Shown in pieces: positions 52,343 to 60,063 of a stretch of DNA of 64,000 bases. This DNA is from Chengkuizengella axinellae (lineage in GTDB: Bacteria; Bacillota; Bacilli; Paenibacillales; KCTC-33759): contig NZ_JAVAMP010000007.1 of NCBI RefSeq assembly GCF_030730905.1, forward strand, positions 62,001-126,000, in the 5' to 3' direction. The translations under genes were made by a program, and so were the position numbers. The notes under the pieces were generated by a model. That model searched no databases. It was given only the letters and a program-made list of their open reading frames with translations, and had not been told where the DNA came from. Each line of letters opens with the position of its first letter. Positions within the stretch are counted from its first letter, which is position 1.

Positions 52343-52376
52343 AAAAAAAACATCATACCATGTACTAAGTATGATG
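52343..52376 (-). terminator. Terminator of the FTR1-glycosyltransferase operon
   Basis: On the minus strand CATCATAC/GTATGATG stem with a 10-base loop, followed by eight T. Confidence 0.85.
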
Positions 52377-52407
52377 TGATTTATGTTTTAAAAATATCAT
52401 TATAAGT

Positions 52408-53877
52408 TTATTTCCACTTATAAAGTGTAATTTCATAATAAACAGGATCAAATAATGGATTTGAATAAAATGTTTTTATAGGCGTAATTCGATGGCTTAG
52501 GTCACCAACCTGCTGTTCAAATCCTCTTAATACTTGTTCTGTCATCATTACCTCTTTATAGGGTGTTCTTTTAATTTCTTGTAAAAAATAATCATAAGTG
52601 AATACGCGTTGATGAGCATAAGGGGCCTTCAAATATTGAAAGACTCTAGTTTCTTCCCAAGTATATACGATAAAATCGCGTTCCTGAAGTGATAAAAAGT
52701 CGTTCAGCTGATAAACAGCAGGTTTTTCTTCGGCATAGCTTTTAACTAGATCTGCTCCATGAACTACTTGAAAAGCAATAGAAATAAGTACAATCATTAA
52801 TAACATTTTTGATTTATAACTCTTTAACAAGTATTGAATCATCAAGAGCGCTATTGGACCAACTAGAGGTGAAATATGCCTAGGTTTGTCCAAATTTTGT
52901 GCAAATAAAGCCCACAAAAAATAACAAATCAACATCACTGCGAGAATCATAGAGAAATCATTCATCTTTATTCTTTTTACCTGAAAAACCTTGTAAATAA
53001 TCAGTACGAGAAAAACAGAGGTAATTACAGCTAAAATAACCGATTGAGCGCTAAACCCTGTCCAATACAAATTATAAAATAATAATTGGATTATTCTAGA
53101 AACAATGGGGTCACTAGCAACATCGTAAGCCCCTCCCCAATCGGAAAAATGACCTGCTGTAAAAGATAAAGATAGCTGTATAAAACCATTTAAGCTTCCT
53201 TCTGACACAACGAGTCCAATCACCCATATACATTGAAACAGCACTAAAAAAAAGAACTGTATCCCGTACCTTCTTAACGAAGGACGTTCCCTTTTCAATT
53301 TCAACCACCAAAGCAACACAATTCCAACACCAAACACTAAATAAGACAAACGTATGCCCATTAAAACACTAAAGAGGAACAGAGGTAATAAAGAAATCCA
53401 AGTGCTTTTTTTATGTAAGGAATAATTTATACTCCAGATATACCACCATAACACCGCAATGGCTGCACCTTCAGACATCGGTTCTACACTCATTACAGAT
53501 ATATAACTAAAAGACAGCACAAAAAGAACTGCAACCAAACTCAGCTCTCTAGTTAACATTTTTCTGACCAGCATATATATTGGGACAGCTGAAAACATAG
53601 TCATCAGCACATTAAATAATACTAAAGCTTGAACAGGATCACTCACCCAACTATTTATCATCGTACCACCAAGAATAAAATACGGGTATCCTGGAAAATG
53701 TGGTTGCATAGCCAATAGGTCAAAACGGTCTAAAGCCAGTGCAAAGTCTACAATATCCCATGAACGAGCAAAAGACGAGATGTGCATGAATCTCCAGCTG
53801 AACATTCCAACGAAGATAAAAATTACAATCATGCTACTCGCCCATTTGATTTTATAATTATTAAATGGATTCATCAT
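52408..53877 (-). CDS. Polytopic GT-C-like glycosyltransferase or mannosyltransferase
   Basis: 489 residues with about ten to eleven membrane helices and an extracytoplasmic C-terminal domain (about 385-489). The first loop holds RSWDIVDFALALDRFDLLAM followed by QPHFPGYPYF, placed like the acidic catalytic loop of GT-C enzymes that use polyprenyl-phosphate sugars (GT39/PMT superfamily). The acceptor is unknown. It begins 10 bases after the FTR1 gene and ends at a terminator, so it belongs to the Fur-controlled unit. Confidence 0.75.
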   Translation of the reverse strand: MMNPFNNYKIKWASSMIVIFIFVGMFSWRFMHISSFARSWDIVDFALALDRFDLLAMQPHFPGYPYFILGGTMINSWVSDPVQALVLFNVLMTMFSAVPIYMLVRKMLTRELSLVAVLFVLSFSYISVMSVEPMSEGAAIAVLWWYIWSINYSLHKKSTWISLLPLFLFSVLMGIRLSYLVFGVGIVLLWWLKLKRERPSLRRYGIQFFFLVLFQCIWVIGLVVSEGSLNGFIQLSLSFTAGHFSDWGGAYDVASDPIVSRIIQLLFYNLYWTGFSAQSVILAVITSVFLVLIIYKVFQVKRIKMNDFSMILAVMLICYFLWALFAQNLDKPRHISPLVGPIALLMIQYLLKSYKSKMLLMIVLISIAFQVVHGADLVKSYAEEKPAVYQLNDFLSLQERDFIVYTWEETRVFQYLKAPYAHQRVFTYDYFLQEIKRTPYKEVMMTEQVLRGFEQQVGDLSHRITPIKTFYSNPLFDPVYYEITLYKWK

Positions 53878-53887
53878 TTATCTAATC

Positions 53888-54853
53888 CTATATGTTGACA
53901 ACTTTTTTACTGTGAACCACCTTAGCATCCTCTGCTTTACGCAAGTTTTTCTTCTCTGATGGTCTCTTCTCAGAAGATTTTGTCTCTGTATTTTCATTTC
54001 TTCTAGATTTCAATAATAACAGAATACCTGCAAAATAACCAAAATATACAAGAATCTCTTCAATGGATGGTGTAGCAGCATAACCTAATAATGCGGTGAA
54101 AAAGATACCAACATCACCAGAGATTAAAGGTTCGCTTCCAGTATCCCTCAAATATTGAGTATAATCTGTTGGATGTTCTGGCAAGAACCAAGTTAGATCA
54201 TATACCTGCGGCATTACACTTCCGATGATTCCTACGTCCTGCATCATGCCAATACCTTGAACGAGCAATCCTGCAGCGATGATAATAATCATAGCTCCTG
54301 TAATTCTAAAGAACGTTTTTAATGGAATTCTCATTGTACCTTTAAAGAAGAAATAACTTACTCCGGCAGCAATTAGGATACCTGCCAGTGCTCCCCAGCT
54401 TTGTATCGCCTCTTGAATGTTACCGCCCGTGATTGCAGCAAAGAAAAATACCGTTTCAATACCTTCTCTTAATATAACGAGAAAGGAATGAACCACCATA
54501 CCGATCACACTGCCTGCTGTAACGTAAGTTTTTAACTTCCCTTCAAGTTTTCCTTTCATATCTCGACTGTTTTTAGACATCCAGAATACCATATGGGTTA
54601 ATAACATGGAGGAAATGAGCATAATGGAGATTTTAAGATATATTTGGCTTGCCATCATAGCAAAGCTTGTTAGCACTACTTGAAAAACAAAGGCTACACC
54701 TAAACTGGCAACCAAGGCCAAACCAGCACCCAACCATACATATTTTGTGTATTCGGGATGGTTCATTTTTTTGAGATAGGTAACAATAATACCTATAATT
54801 AGTAAAGCCTCTAATGTTTCCCTAAATGTAATCAGTAGTGCCTGCAGATCCAT
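53888..54853 (-). CDS. FTR1-family iron permease (EfeU-like)
   Basis: 321 residues from ATG 54853 (GGGAGGAATCAAC in front). Seven membrane helices, with the two REXXE iron motifs RETLE (helix 1) and REGIE (helix 4) essential in the FTR1 family. A charged C-terminal tail (RNENTETKSSEKRPSEKKNL) is cytoplasmic or disordered. It imports Fe(III) oxidised from Fe(II) outside the cell. No DyP peroxidase or multicopper oxidase gene is adjacent, so the oxidase partner is not evident. Confidence 0.94.
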   Translation of the reverse strand: MDLQALLITFRETLEALLIIGIIVTYLKKMNHPEYTKYVWLGAGLALVASLGVAFVFQVVLTSFAMMASQIYLKISIMLISSMLLTHMVFWMSKNSRDMKGKLEGKLKTYVTAGSVIGMVVHSFLVILREGIETVFFFAAITGGNIQEAIQSWGALAGILIAAGVSYFFFKGTMRIPLKTFFRITGAMIIIIAAGLLVQGIGMMQDVGIIGSVMPQVYDLTWFLPEHPTDYTQYLRDTGSEPLISGDVGIFFTALLGYAATPSIEEILVYFGYFAGILLLLKSRRNENTETKSSEKRPSEKKNLRKAEDAKVVHSKKVVNI

Positions 54854-54875
54854 GTTGATTCCTCCCAATTTATCT

Positions 54876-55634
54876 TTAGACTGATGATCCTCTATTACGC
54901 TTCTTTAATGCATATACAACAATCAAAATAATGACAATAAAAATGATAATAATCGGTATCCAATTTTTAATATTGTTTAAATCTACAAATTTAGGTGCTT
55001 GACTTACCTGACCTTCTTCCGGCACAAAGTGGCCAACCTCAACATTTTCAAGTTGAAATTGTTCCGATAATATATTAAGGATTTTCTCTTTGCTATTTAC
55101 AAATGCATCTATATCTGATTCCTTCTCACCTACACCAAACAATCCTGGGTTTCCTAAGGCATCTAATGCTAGATTAAACTCTTGTCGCATCTGATCATCC
55201 AATTGTTTGTCGTTCTCAATGATGATAGGTGATAGAGCATCGTATGTTGCAAGTCCTTTTGCCAGCAGCAGCTTTGTCGTTGCATAATCGTCAAAGCCTT
55301 GTTCAATATATTCTAAACGTCTTGCTATATTAAGTACTAGTATGTTTTCCAACGCAGTCATAACTGCTTCTGAATCCTCTGCTTCTAAAGCGTCCATCAC
55401 AGCTTGTGAAGGTTCGATGCCCATATGTAACTCAATATCCTCTTTCACTGTCAAATAAATGGTTTCAGCTTCAGTAAAGTTCGGAGGATCCACATTTAGT
55501 TGAGCATCCATTGCTTTATAGACTTCAGCGATAAGTTCTTCATTAGGGTCCCCATAAGTATATGCATGAGATACTTGTTGATAAGATCCCAGAAGTACAA
55601 AAAATATTACAATAATCAAGATAGCCTGTTTCAT
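54876..55634 (-). CDS. Membrane-anchored extracytoplasmic partner of FTR1
   Basis: 252 residues. It has a signal peptide (1 to about 25, cleaved near SHA-YTYG), a helical acidic ectodomain (about 26-220) and one C-terminal membrane helix (WIPIIIIFIVIILIVVYAL) ending in KKRNRG. Some FTR1 proteins carry a fused N-terminal extracytoplasmic helical region; this looks like the separated version. It is the first gene behind the Fur box, 22 bases before FTR1, and probably presents iron to the permease. Confidence 0.8.
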   Translation of the reverse strand: MKQAILIIVIFFVLLGSYQQVSHAYTYGDPNEELIAEVYKAMDAQLNVDPPNFTEAETIYLTVKEDIELHMGIEPSQAVMDALEAEDSEAVMTALENILVLNIARRLEYIEQGFDDYATTKLLLAKGLATYDALSPIIIENDKQLDDQMRQEFNLALDALGNPGLFGVGEKESDIDAFVNSKEKILNILSEQFQLENVEVGHFVPEEGQVSQAPKFVDLNNIKNWIPIIIIFIVIILIVVYALKKRNRGSSV

Positions 55635-55667
55635 GAATTGTCTCCCTTTATCAATGATTACACTCTA

Positions 55668-55697
55668 AATGATAACGATTATCATTGTTAATGTCAA
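55668..55697 (-). promoter_or_regulatory. Fur-box promoter of the FTR1 operon
   Basis: TTGACA (55692-55697), 17-base spacer, TATCAT (55669-55674) on the minus strand. The 7-1-7 palindrome TGATAACGATTATCA (55670-55684) covers the -10 element and spacer, so Fe-Fur would block polymerase. Confidence 0.9.
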
Positions 55698-55701
55698 TAA
55701 A

Positions 55702-55724
55702 ATCTTCACTATAATTGTGAAGAT
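55702..55724 (-). terminator. Hairpin at the GT2 stop codon
   Basis: ATCTTCAC/GTGAAGAT stem with a 7-base loop overlapping the GT2 stop codon and followed by TTTATT on the minus strand; a compact terminator just before the FTR1 promoter. Confidence 0.65.
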
Positions 55725-56479
55725 GATTTAAATTTTGTCTCATTGCGAACTTTTTCACTCTTATTTTGAGGCAAACCCACTTTATTTACCGGGCGCAACA
55801 TCTCTTTAACAATGGCTTTGCACACCTTAGGGATATAAGCCTTAAATGTGATAAAAGATTGTCCCTGTGTTCTTACTTGATAATGAATCGGTATTTCCTT
55901 CATTCGAAACCCTTTTCGTACAATATTCAAAGTCAATACTTGCGCATAATTGTAATCATGAATAATTTCAGCATGCTCCATCACTTCTCTTGAGAACGCC
56001 CTCATGCCTGACTGTCCGTCATAGATCCATTTTCTGAGTAGAAGGGTTTGTATAAACGTAAATACGTAATTGCCTAAACGGCGGTGAAGTCTCATCCCTT
56101 TCATTTTCCCAAGAAATCGAGAGCCCATAACATAATCAGCTTGGTTCTGTATAATCGGCTGAATAAGCTCAGGAATTTGCTCAGGTGGGTATTCACAATC
56201 CGCATCAATCATGACCGCAATATCTGCACCCCGTTTATAGCCTTCAACAAGACCTTGGCGAACTGCTGCACCCAGACCTTTATTTCTTTCAAATGAATGA
56301 ACCGCATCTGCCCCAGCTTTTTTAGCAACCGCAACTGTATGATCAAGCGATCCATCATTAATAACTAGTACTTCTATAAACACCTGTGGATTAGCGTCAC
56401 GAGGAATTCGTGAAATCACTTCTCCTATTGTTTTTTCTTCGTTATAAGCTGGTATGAATACAACTACATGTTTTTTCAA
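55709..56479 (-). CDS. GT2 glycosyltransferase (polyprenyl-phosphate sugar synthase type)
   Basis: 256 residues from TTG 56479. GT-A fold: FIPAYNEEKTIGEVISRIP, VLVINDGSLDHT, IDADCEYPPE (DxD metal motif) and MGSRFLGKMKGMRLHRRLGN. This is like dolichol/polyprenyl-phosphate mannose or glucose synthases, which load a sugar on a lipid carrier. It could supply the donor for the GT-C-like enzyme encoded 2 kb downstream (inference). TTGA overlap with the phosphodiesterase gene shows coupling. Confidence 0.9.
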   Translation of the reverse strand: MKKHVVVFIPAYNEEKTIGEVISRIPRDANPQVFIEVLVINDGSLDHTVAVAKKAGADAVHSFERNKGLGAAVRQGLVEGYKRGADIAVMIDADCEYPPEQIPELIQPIIQNQADYVMGSRFLGKMKGMRLHRRLGNYVFTFIQTLLLRKWIYDGQSGMRAFSREVMEHAEIIHDYNYAQVLTLNIVRKGFRMKEIPIHYQVRTQGQSFITFKAYIPKVCKAIVKEMLRPVNKVGLPQNKSEKVRNETKFKSSSQL

Positions 56480-57960
56480 CTTTTGTTTTCCTCTCCCTTT
56501 AAATTTAATGCATCTGATAATACTTTACCTCTGCTGTGACTAGGGTAAGGAGCTCCCAATAAGGTGGACACGGTTGGAGCAATGGATATTAAACTGTGTT
56601 TCTCCTCCACTCTTTTTCCACCGTGAATCGATGGGCCATGGATGAAAAATGGAACATAACGCTCTCCTTCGTCTAAATGACCATGACCTCCAATTCCATC
56701 CGCTTGACCATGATCTGCACAAACAATAAATGTTGTATTCTCTTTTTTTCCCTGCTCATCCAACCACGTTACAAACTGTTCTATCAAGGAATCAACTTCT
56801 TCAATTTTTTGGATATAATCATCGTAATGCACGCCTCTGCTGTGCCCCGTTTGATCCGTTCCGATAAACTGAACAACAAGAAAATCAGGGTCCTGTTCAC
56901 TCATGATCTGTTTGGCTCTATTCATAATATTTAAATCTGCTACATCATTGTTCATCACAGCTGTAACCGACTCAACATCTTTACCGAAGCTATCAATTAA
57001 ATGAGCAATACCTAACAGACGCCCCTTCTTTCCAACCTTCCTTAAGCTGTCAAAGATGCTTTCAACCTTTATACCAAGCTTCCAGACCATATTTGAAGTA
57101 ATTCCATGTTCCCTAGGATAAGTGCCAGTAAACATGGATGAGAAACAAACTACGGTGCGTGCTGGATACACGGTTTCCATTTGTGTATATTCTGTTCCTT
57201 TTAAACGCATGTCATCCAAAAATGGAGTGTTAGCCTCTTTAAACTTATCTTTTCTCATCCCATCAATTACAATGACAATCACTTTATCGTTTATTGATTT
57301 TCCTGTAGGATTAGACGACTTTTCTTTCGTAAACCCTTCATCTTCTTTAGGTTTCCAGTCAAATATATACCTATGAAGCACCCAGCTAAAAATAAAAACA
57401 GCCACTGCAAAGGATAATAATGTAATCCAAGGTAGTTCATTCAATCCTGTTCCTTGAACATTCATATGCTCATAAACATACTGCCAAATCCATAATAACA
57501 AAATAAACTTTGGAAGTTGCTCTTGTGCATTTCCACTTGTGGAATCACTATTTTTCAATACTAACTTCCAAAATCTTGTGAAATTTAACCAAGAGGTTCC
57601 TATTCTTAAATGATAATAGAACGTCCCCCAAAAAAACACTGTGAAAAAAAAGTACAGACCAACCGCTAATAATACAAGAGGAAGGTTAACTTCATTAAAA
57701 AGGATCAAGTAAGCGATTAAAGGTAGCCATAAATAATTTCTTAGATATAGAGGGAAATCATAATGGTAATATAGGATAAATAATGGAAAAGTGATACACA
57801 AACTCAGTCCTGAATTTAACCAAAAGGAAGGCTCTGTCCAATACCCAAAATGATATAAATAAAATACACCTACTACAAAAATAGGCGTAAATGGCTTTCC
57901 TTCATTCAACAAATTCCAGCACCTTGCAGCAATAATTTCAAACCAAGAAGCTTTTTTCAT
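56476..57960 (-). CDS. Membrane-anchored alkaline-phosphatase-superfamily phosphodiesterase
   Basis: 494 residues from ATG 57960 (GTGAGGTGTTTT in front). Five or so membrane helices (about 25-210) precede a type I phosphodiesterase/nucleotide pyrophosphatase domain (about 230-480). Metal and nucleophile residues are VIDGMRKDKF (Asp), YPARTVVCFSS (Thr nucleophile), GTDQTGHSRG (Asp, His), CADHGQADG (Asp, His) and GGHGHLDEG (His). The active site should face outside, cleaving a phosphodiester in a wall polymer, lipid or nucleotide. It lies between the Fur-controlled lipoprotein and the GT2 gene. Confidence 0.85.
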   Translation of the reverse strand: MKKASWFEIIAARCWNLLNEGKPFTPIFVVGVFYLYHFGYWTEPSFWLNSGLSLCITFPLFILYYHYDFPLYLRNYLWLPLIAYLILFNEVNLPLVLLAVGLYFFFTVFFWGTFYYHLRIGTSWLNFTRFWKLVLKNSDSTSGNAQEQLPKFILLLWIWQYVYEHMNVQGTGLNELPWITLLSFAVAVFIFSWVLHRYIFDWKPKEDEGFTKEKSSNPTGKSINDKVIVIVIDGMRKDKFKEANTPFLDDMRLKGTEYTQMETVYPARTVVCFSSMFTGTYPREHGITSNMVWKLGIKVESIFDSLRKVGKKGRLLGIAHLIDSFGKDVESVTAVMNNDVADLNIMNRAKQIMSEQDPDFLVVQFIGTDQTGHSRGVHYDDYIQKIEEVDSLIEQFVTWLDEQGKKENTTFIVCADHGQADGIGGHGHLDEGERYVPFFIHGPSIHGGKRVEEKHSLISIAPTVSTLLGAPYPSHSRGKVLSDALNLKGEENKS

Positions 57961-58039
57961 AAAACACCTCACAAGATGAAGATGCTGCCAAAAAAAGGTA
58001 CTGTACCCATTTGGACAACATCTATTAGTCTACTATATT

Positions 58040-59260
58040 TTAGAATAATTGATTCAATGCTTCAACTATCTCTGCACTAATGGAACTAGCTTCCTCGGCA
58101 TTTTCATTGCTTACTGCTTCGAACCAAGCTTCACCCTTTTCCATCAGATCGGCAGCTTGCTCTTCTCCAAGACGTTCAATAGTCTCAAGCTCGATTGCCT
58201 TCATAAAGACATTTGCTTCCATAGCTTCAACTCGAGCATCAGTAATGTTGCCTTCCTCTATTGCAACTGGAACCTTCCCATGGTAACCAATTATTTTCCC
58301 AACAAATGTTTTTACGAATAAATCTGCAACTTCATCTGCATTCATCGTTTCAGGATCTGTTTGACCTAAATCAAAAATAGTATCCAATGCTGCAGCAGCT
58401 TCTTCATCTCCACCAGAAAGCGAACCTTTAATCGCTTGATAAAAACCCCAAGCTTCTGCTTGTTTAATTTGCAAGTCTACTTTTTCTGCTCCACCCTCTT
58501 GCACTGCAGCAGCTATTTTTTCAGCATAAGAGTTAGCTGCAAGATAGTAACTACGATATACGGTTTTATCCGTCATTTGTTTATACACTTTTAAATCATC
58601 TACATTTCCTTGTATTAAAGCTGCTTCTTGAATGCTTAATCCATTTTCAATTTGAATTTGCATATCTACACTATAATATGAATCTCTTTTAGCAGCTGTT
58701 GGTACTAATACTTCCTCTGCTAAATATTTAAGCTCTGTAAAAGCTAATTCTGCAACTTCTTGATTTCCTTCCTCTAATGCAGCTACTACATCAGATTGAA
58801 GATTTTTTTGTTTTTTATAAAAATAAGATTGAGTTGTTTTATCAACTACTTGAAGAGCAACTACCGTGTCCAACTGTCTGTTTGCACCTGCTTCAAGCGC
58901 AGCTGAAATTGCAACATCCAAACTATCATCTGCTCCCACAATCGTTTCTTTTAATCCATCAGCATAAAGAGTGCTTGCTAGATTCCAATCTGCAGCTTCC
59001 CCTTCTTTCTCTTTGCTTAGCTCATCTATAATTTGTTTATAAGTATTAACTTCTGAATAAGTAATTGTATCTTCTATAGAAACTTCCTCTGCTTCAACTT
59101 CTTCATTCTCTACTGTATCTGTATTTTGAGAACCTTCCGTTTGCTCAACCTGTTCTTTTGGTTCCTCGTTCACAGCTTCCTGTTTTTCTGTTCCACATGC
59201 TGATAAGACCACACTAGCAATTAACACTGTGGATAAAGCAGTTGTAAGTTTGTACTTCAT
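58040..59260 (-). CDS. Fur-controlled helical lipoprotein
   Basis: 406 residues. A lipoprotein signal with lipobox LSAC (Cys22) is followed by a Glu-rich disordered linker (about 25-60) and an all-helical acidic domain to the end. Recurring motifs of the form ALEEGNQEVAELAFTELKYL suggest repeated helical hairpins. No named family recognised. Two Fur boxes at its promoter and its position next to the FTR1 unit point to extracellular iron binding, perhaps in place of EfeO. AGGGGAGAGAATAAAAAAC precedes the ATG. Confidence 0.8.
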   Translation of the reverse strand: MKYKLTTALSTVLIASVVLSACGTEKQEAVNEEPKEQVEQTEGSQNTDTVENEEVEAEEVSIEDTITYSEVNTYKQIIDELSKEKEGEAADWNLASTLYADGLKETIVGADDSLDVAISAALEAGANRQLDTVVALQVVDKTTQSYFYKKQKNLQSDVVAALEEGNQEVAELAFTELKYLAEEVLVPTAAKRDSYYSVDMQIQIENGLSIQEAALIQGNVDDLKVYKQMTDKTVYRSYYLAANSYAEKIAAAVQEGGAEKVDLQIKQAEAWGFYQAIKGSLSGGDEEAAAALDTIFDLGQTDPETMNADEVADLFVKTFVGKIIGYHGKVPVAIEEGNITDARVEAMEANVFMKAIELETIERLGEEQAADLMEKGEAWFEAVSNENAEEASSISAEIVEALNQLF

Positions 59261-59281
59261 GTTTTTTATTCTCTCCCCTAA

Positions 59282-59337
59282 TTGATAATGATTTTCATTT
59301 ACAATGAGATTATATCGATAATGATTCTCAATGTCAA
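59282..59337 (-). promoter_or_regulatory. Promoter with two Fur boxes, lipoprotein gene
   Basis: TTGACA (59332-59337), 17-base spacer, TATAAT (59309-59314) on the minus strand. One Fur-like box fills the spacer (59316-59330, CGATAATGATTCTCA on the plus strand), and a second lies downstream of the start point (59283-59297, TGATAATGATTTTCA). The double arrangement suggests tight iron repression. Confidence 0.88.
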
Positions 59338-59376
59338 CGGAAAAGTAGAAATTTAATTATAACTTTTCAATTTCCC

Positions 59377-59405
59377 TTGACAATCTTCATTATATATATT
59401 AATAT
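59377..59405 (+). promoter_or_regulatory. Promoter of the leuA T-box transcript
   Basis: TTGACA (59377-59382), 17-base spacer, TAATAT (59400-59405). Confidence 0.8.
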
Positions 59406-59459
59406 TTTTTCCAATACAGAATTTTCAAACAATTATATACAAACAGTTCAATAAGATAA

Positions 59460-59735
59460 CACTTCATTATTGAACAATATTCTATAAACACTTTGATTGG
59501 GACTAGTAAGGTTCATTCATTTTTTAGAGAGCTGCGGGTTGGTGAAACGCAGTAAATGAAAGACCTGAACTCACCCAGGAGTGGTAAATGGGAACGGTTC
59601 AAATGAACTGAGTACTGTTTAATGGCTGACCACCATCATCTGGTTTCGAGTGGGTTCAATTTTTGAACCAACAAGAGTGGTACCGCGACTATAACCTGTC
59701 GTCTCTTACATGAGACGGCGGGTTTATTTATTTCC
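59460..59735 (+). promoter_or_regulatory. T-box riboswitch 1 upstream of leuA, Leu specifier
   Basis: Complete leader: stem I with AGTAAG and AGAGAG motifs, specifier context CCTGAACTCACCCAGGAGT giving codon CUC (59570-59572), T-box AAGAGTGGTACCGCG (59673-59687), and terminator CCTGTCGTCTC/GAGACGGCGGG (59695-59721) with a T-rich tail. Uncharged tRNA-Leu should favour antitermination. Confidence 0.92.
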
Positions 59736-59764
59736 TGTCGATGTCGATGTTACCCTCAACAATA

Positions 59765-60050
59765 TAACTGAAACACAATGATTGGGAGTAGTAAGGTTTG
59801 TTCCATTTTCAGAGAGCTGCGGGTTGGTGCGACGTAGTAAATGAGAAACCTGAACTCGCCCAGGAGTGGTAAATGGGAACAGCTATCGCCTAGTACTATT
59901 TAACGACTAACCTTCGTTTAAGGTTTTTGTGAAATCACAGGCTAGATGTTGTTTTACAAAATTGAGGTGGGTTCTTTTTGAACCAACAAGAGTGGTACCG
60001 CGACTATAACCTGTCGTCTCTTATTTGAGGCGGCGGGTTTATTTTATTTT
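59765..60050 (+). promoter_or_regulatory. T-box riboswitch 2 upstream of leuA, Leu specifier
   Basis: A second complete T-box follows directly, closely similar to the first: specifier context CCTGAACTCGCCCAGGAGT with CUC at 59855-59857, T-box AAGAGTGGTACCGCG ending at 60002, and terminator CCTGTCGTCTC/GAGGCGGCGGG with a long T tail just before the leuA ribosome binding site. It differs mainly in the stem II/III region. Confidence 0.92.
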
Positions 60051-60063
60051 TAGGAGGATGATT

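Noticed and set aside
57985-58010. GGTA-CAG-TACC hairpin with a T run between the lipoprotein and phosphodiesterase genes
   Set aside because: A four-base stem is too weak for a confident terminator; it could allow partial readthrough, so I left the two genes as a probable single unit.
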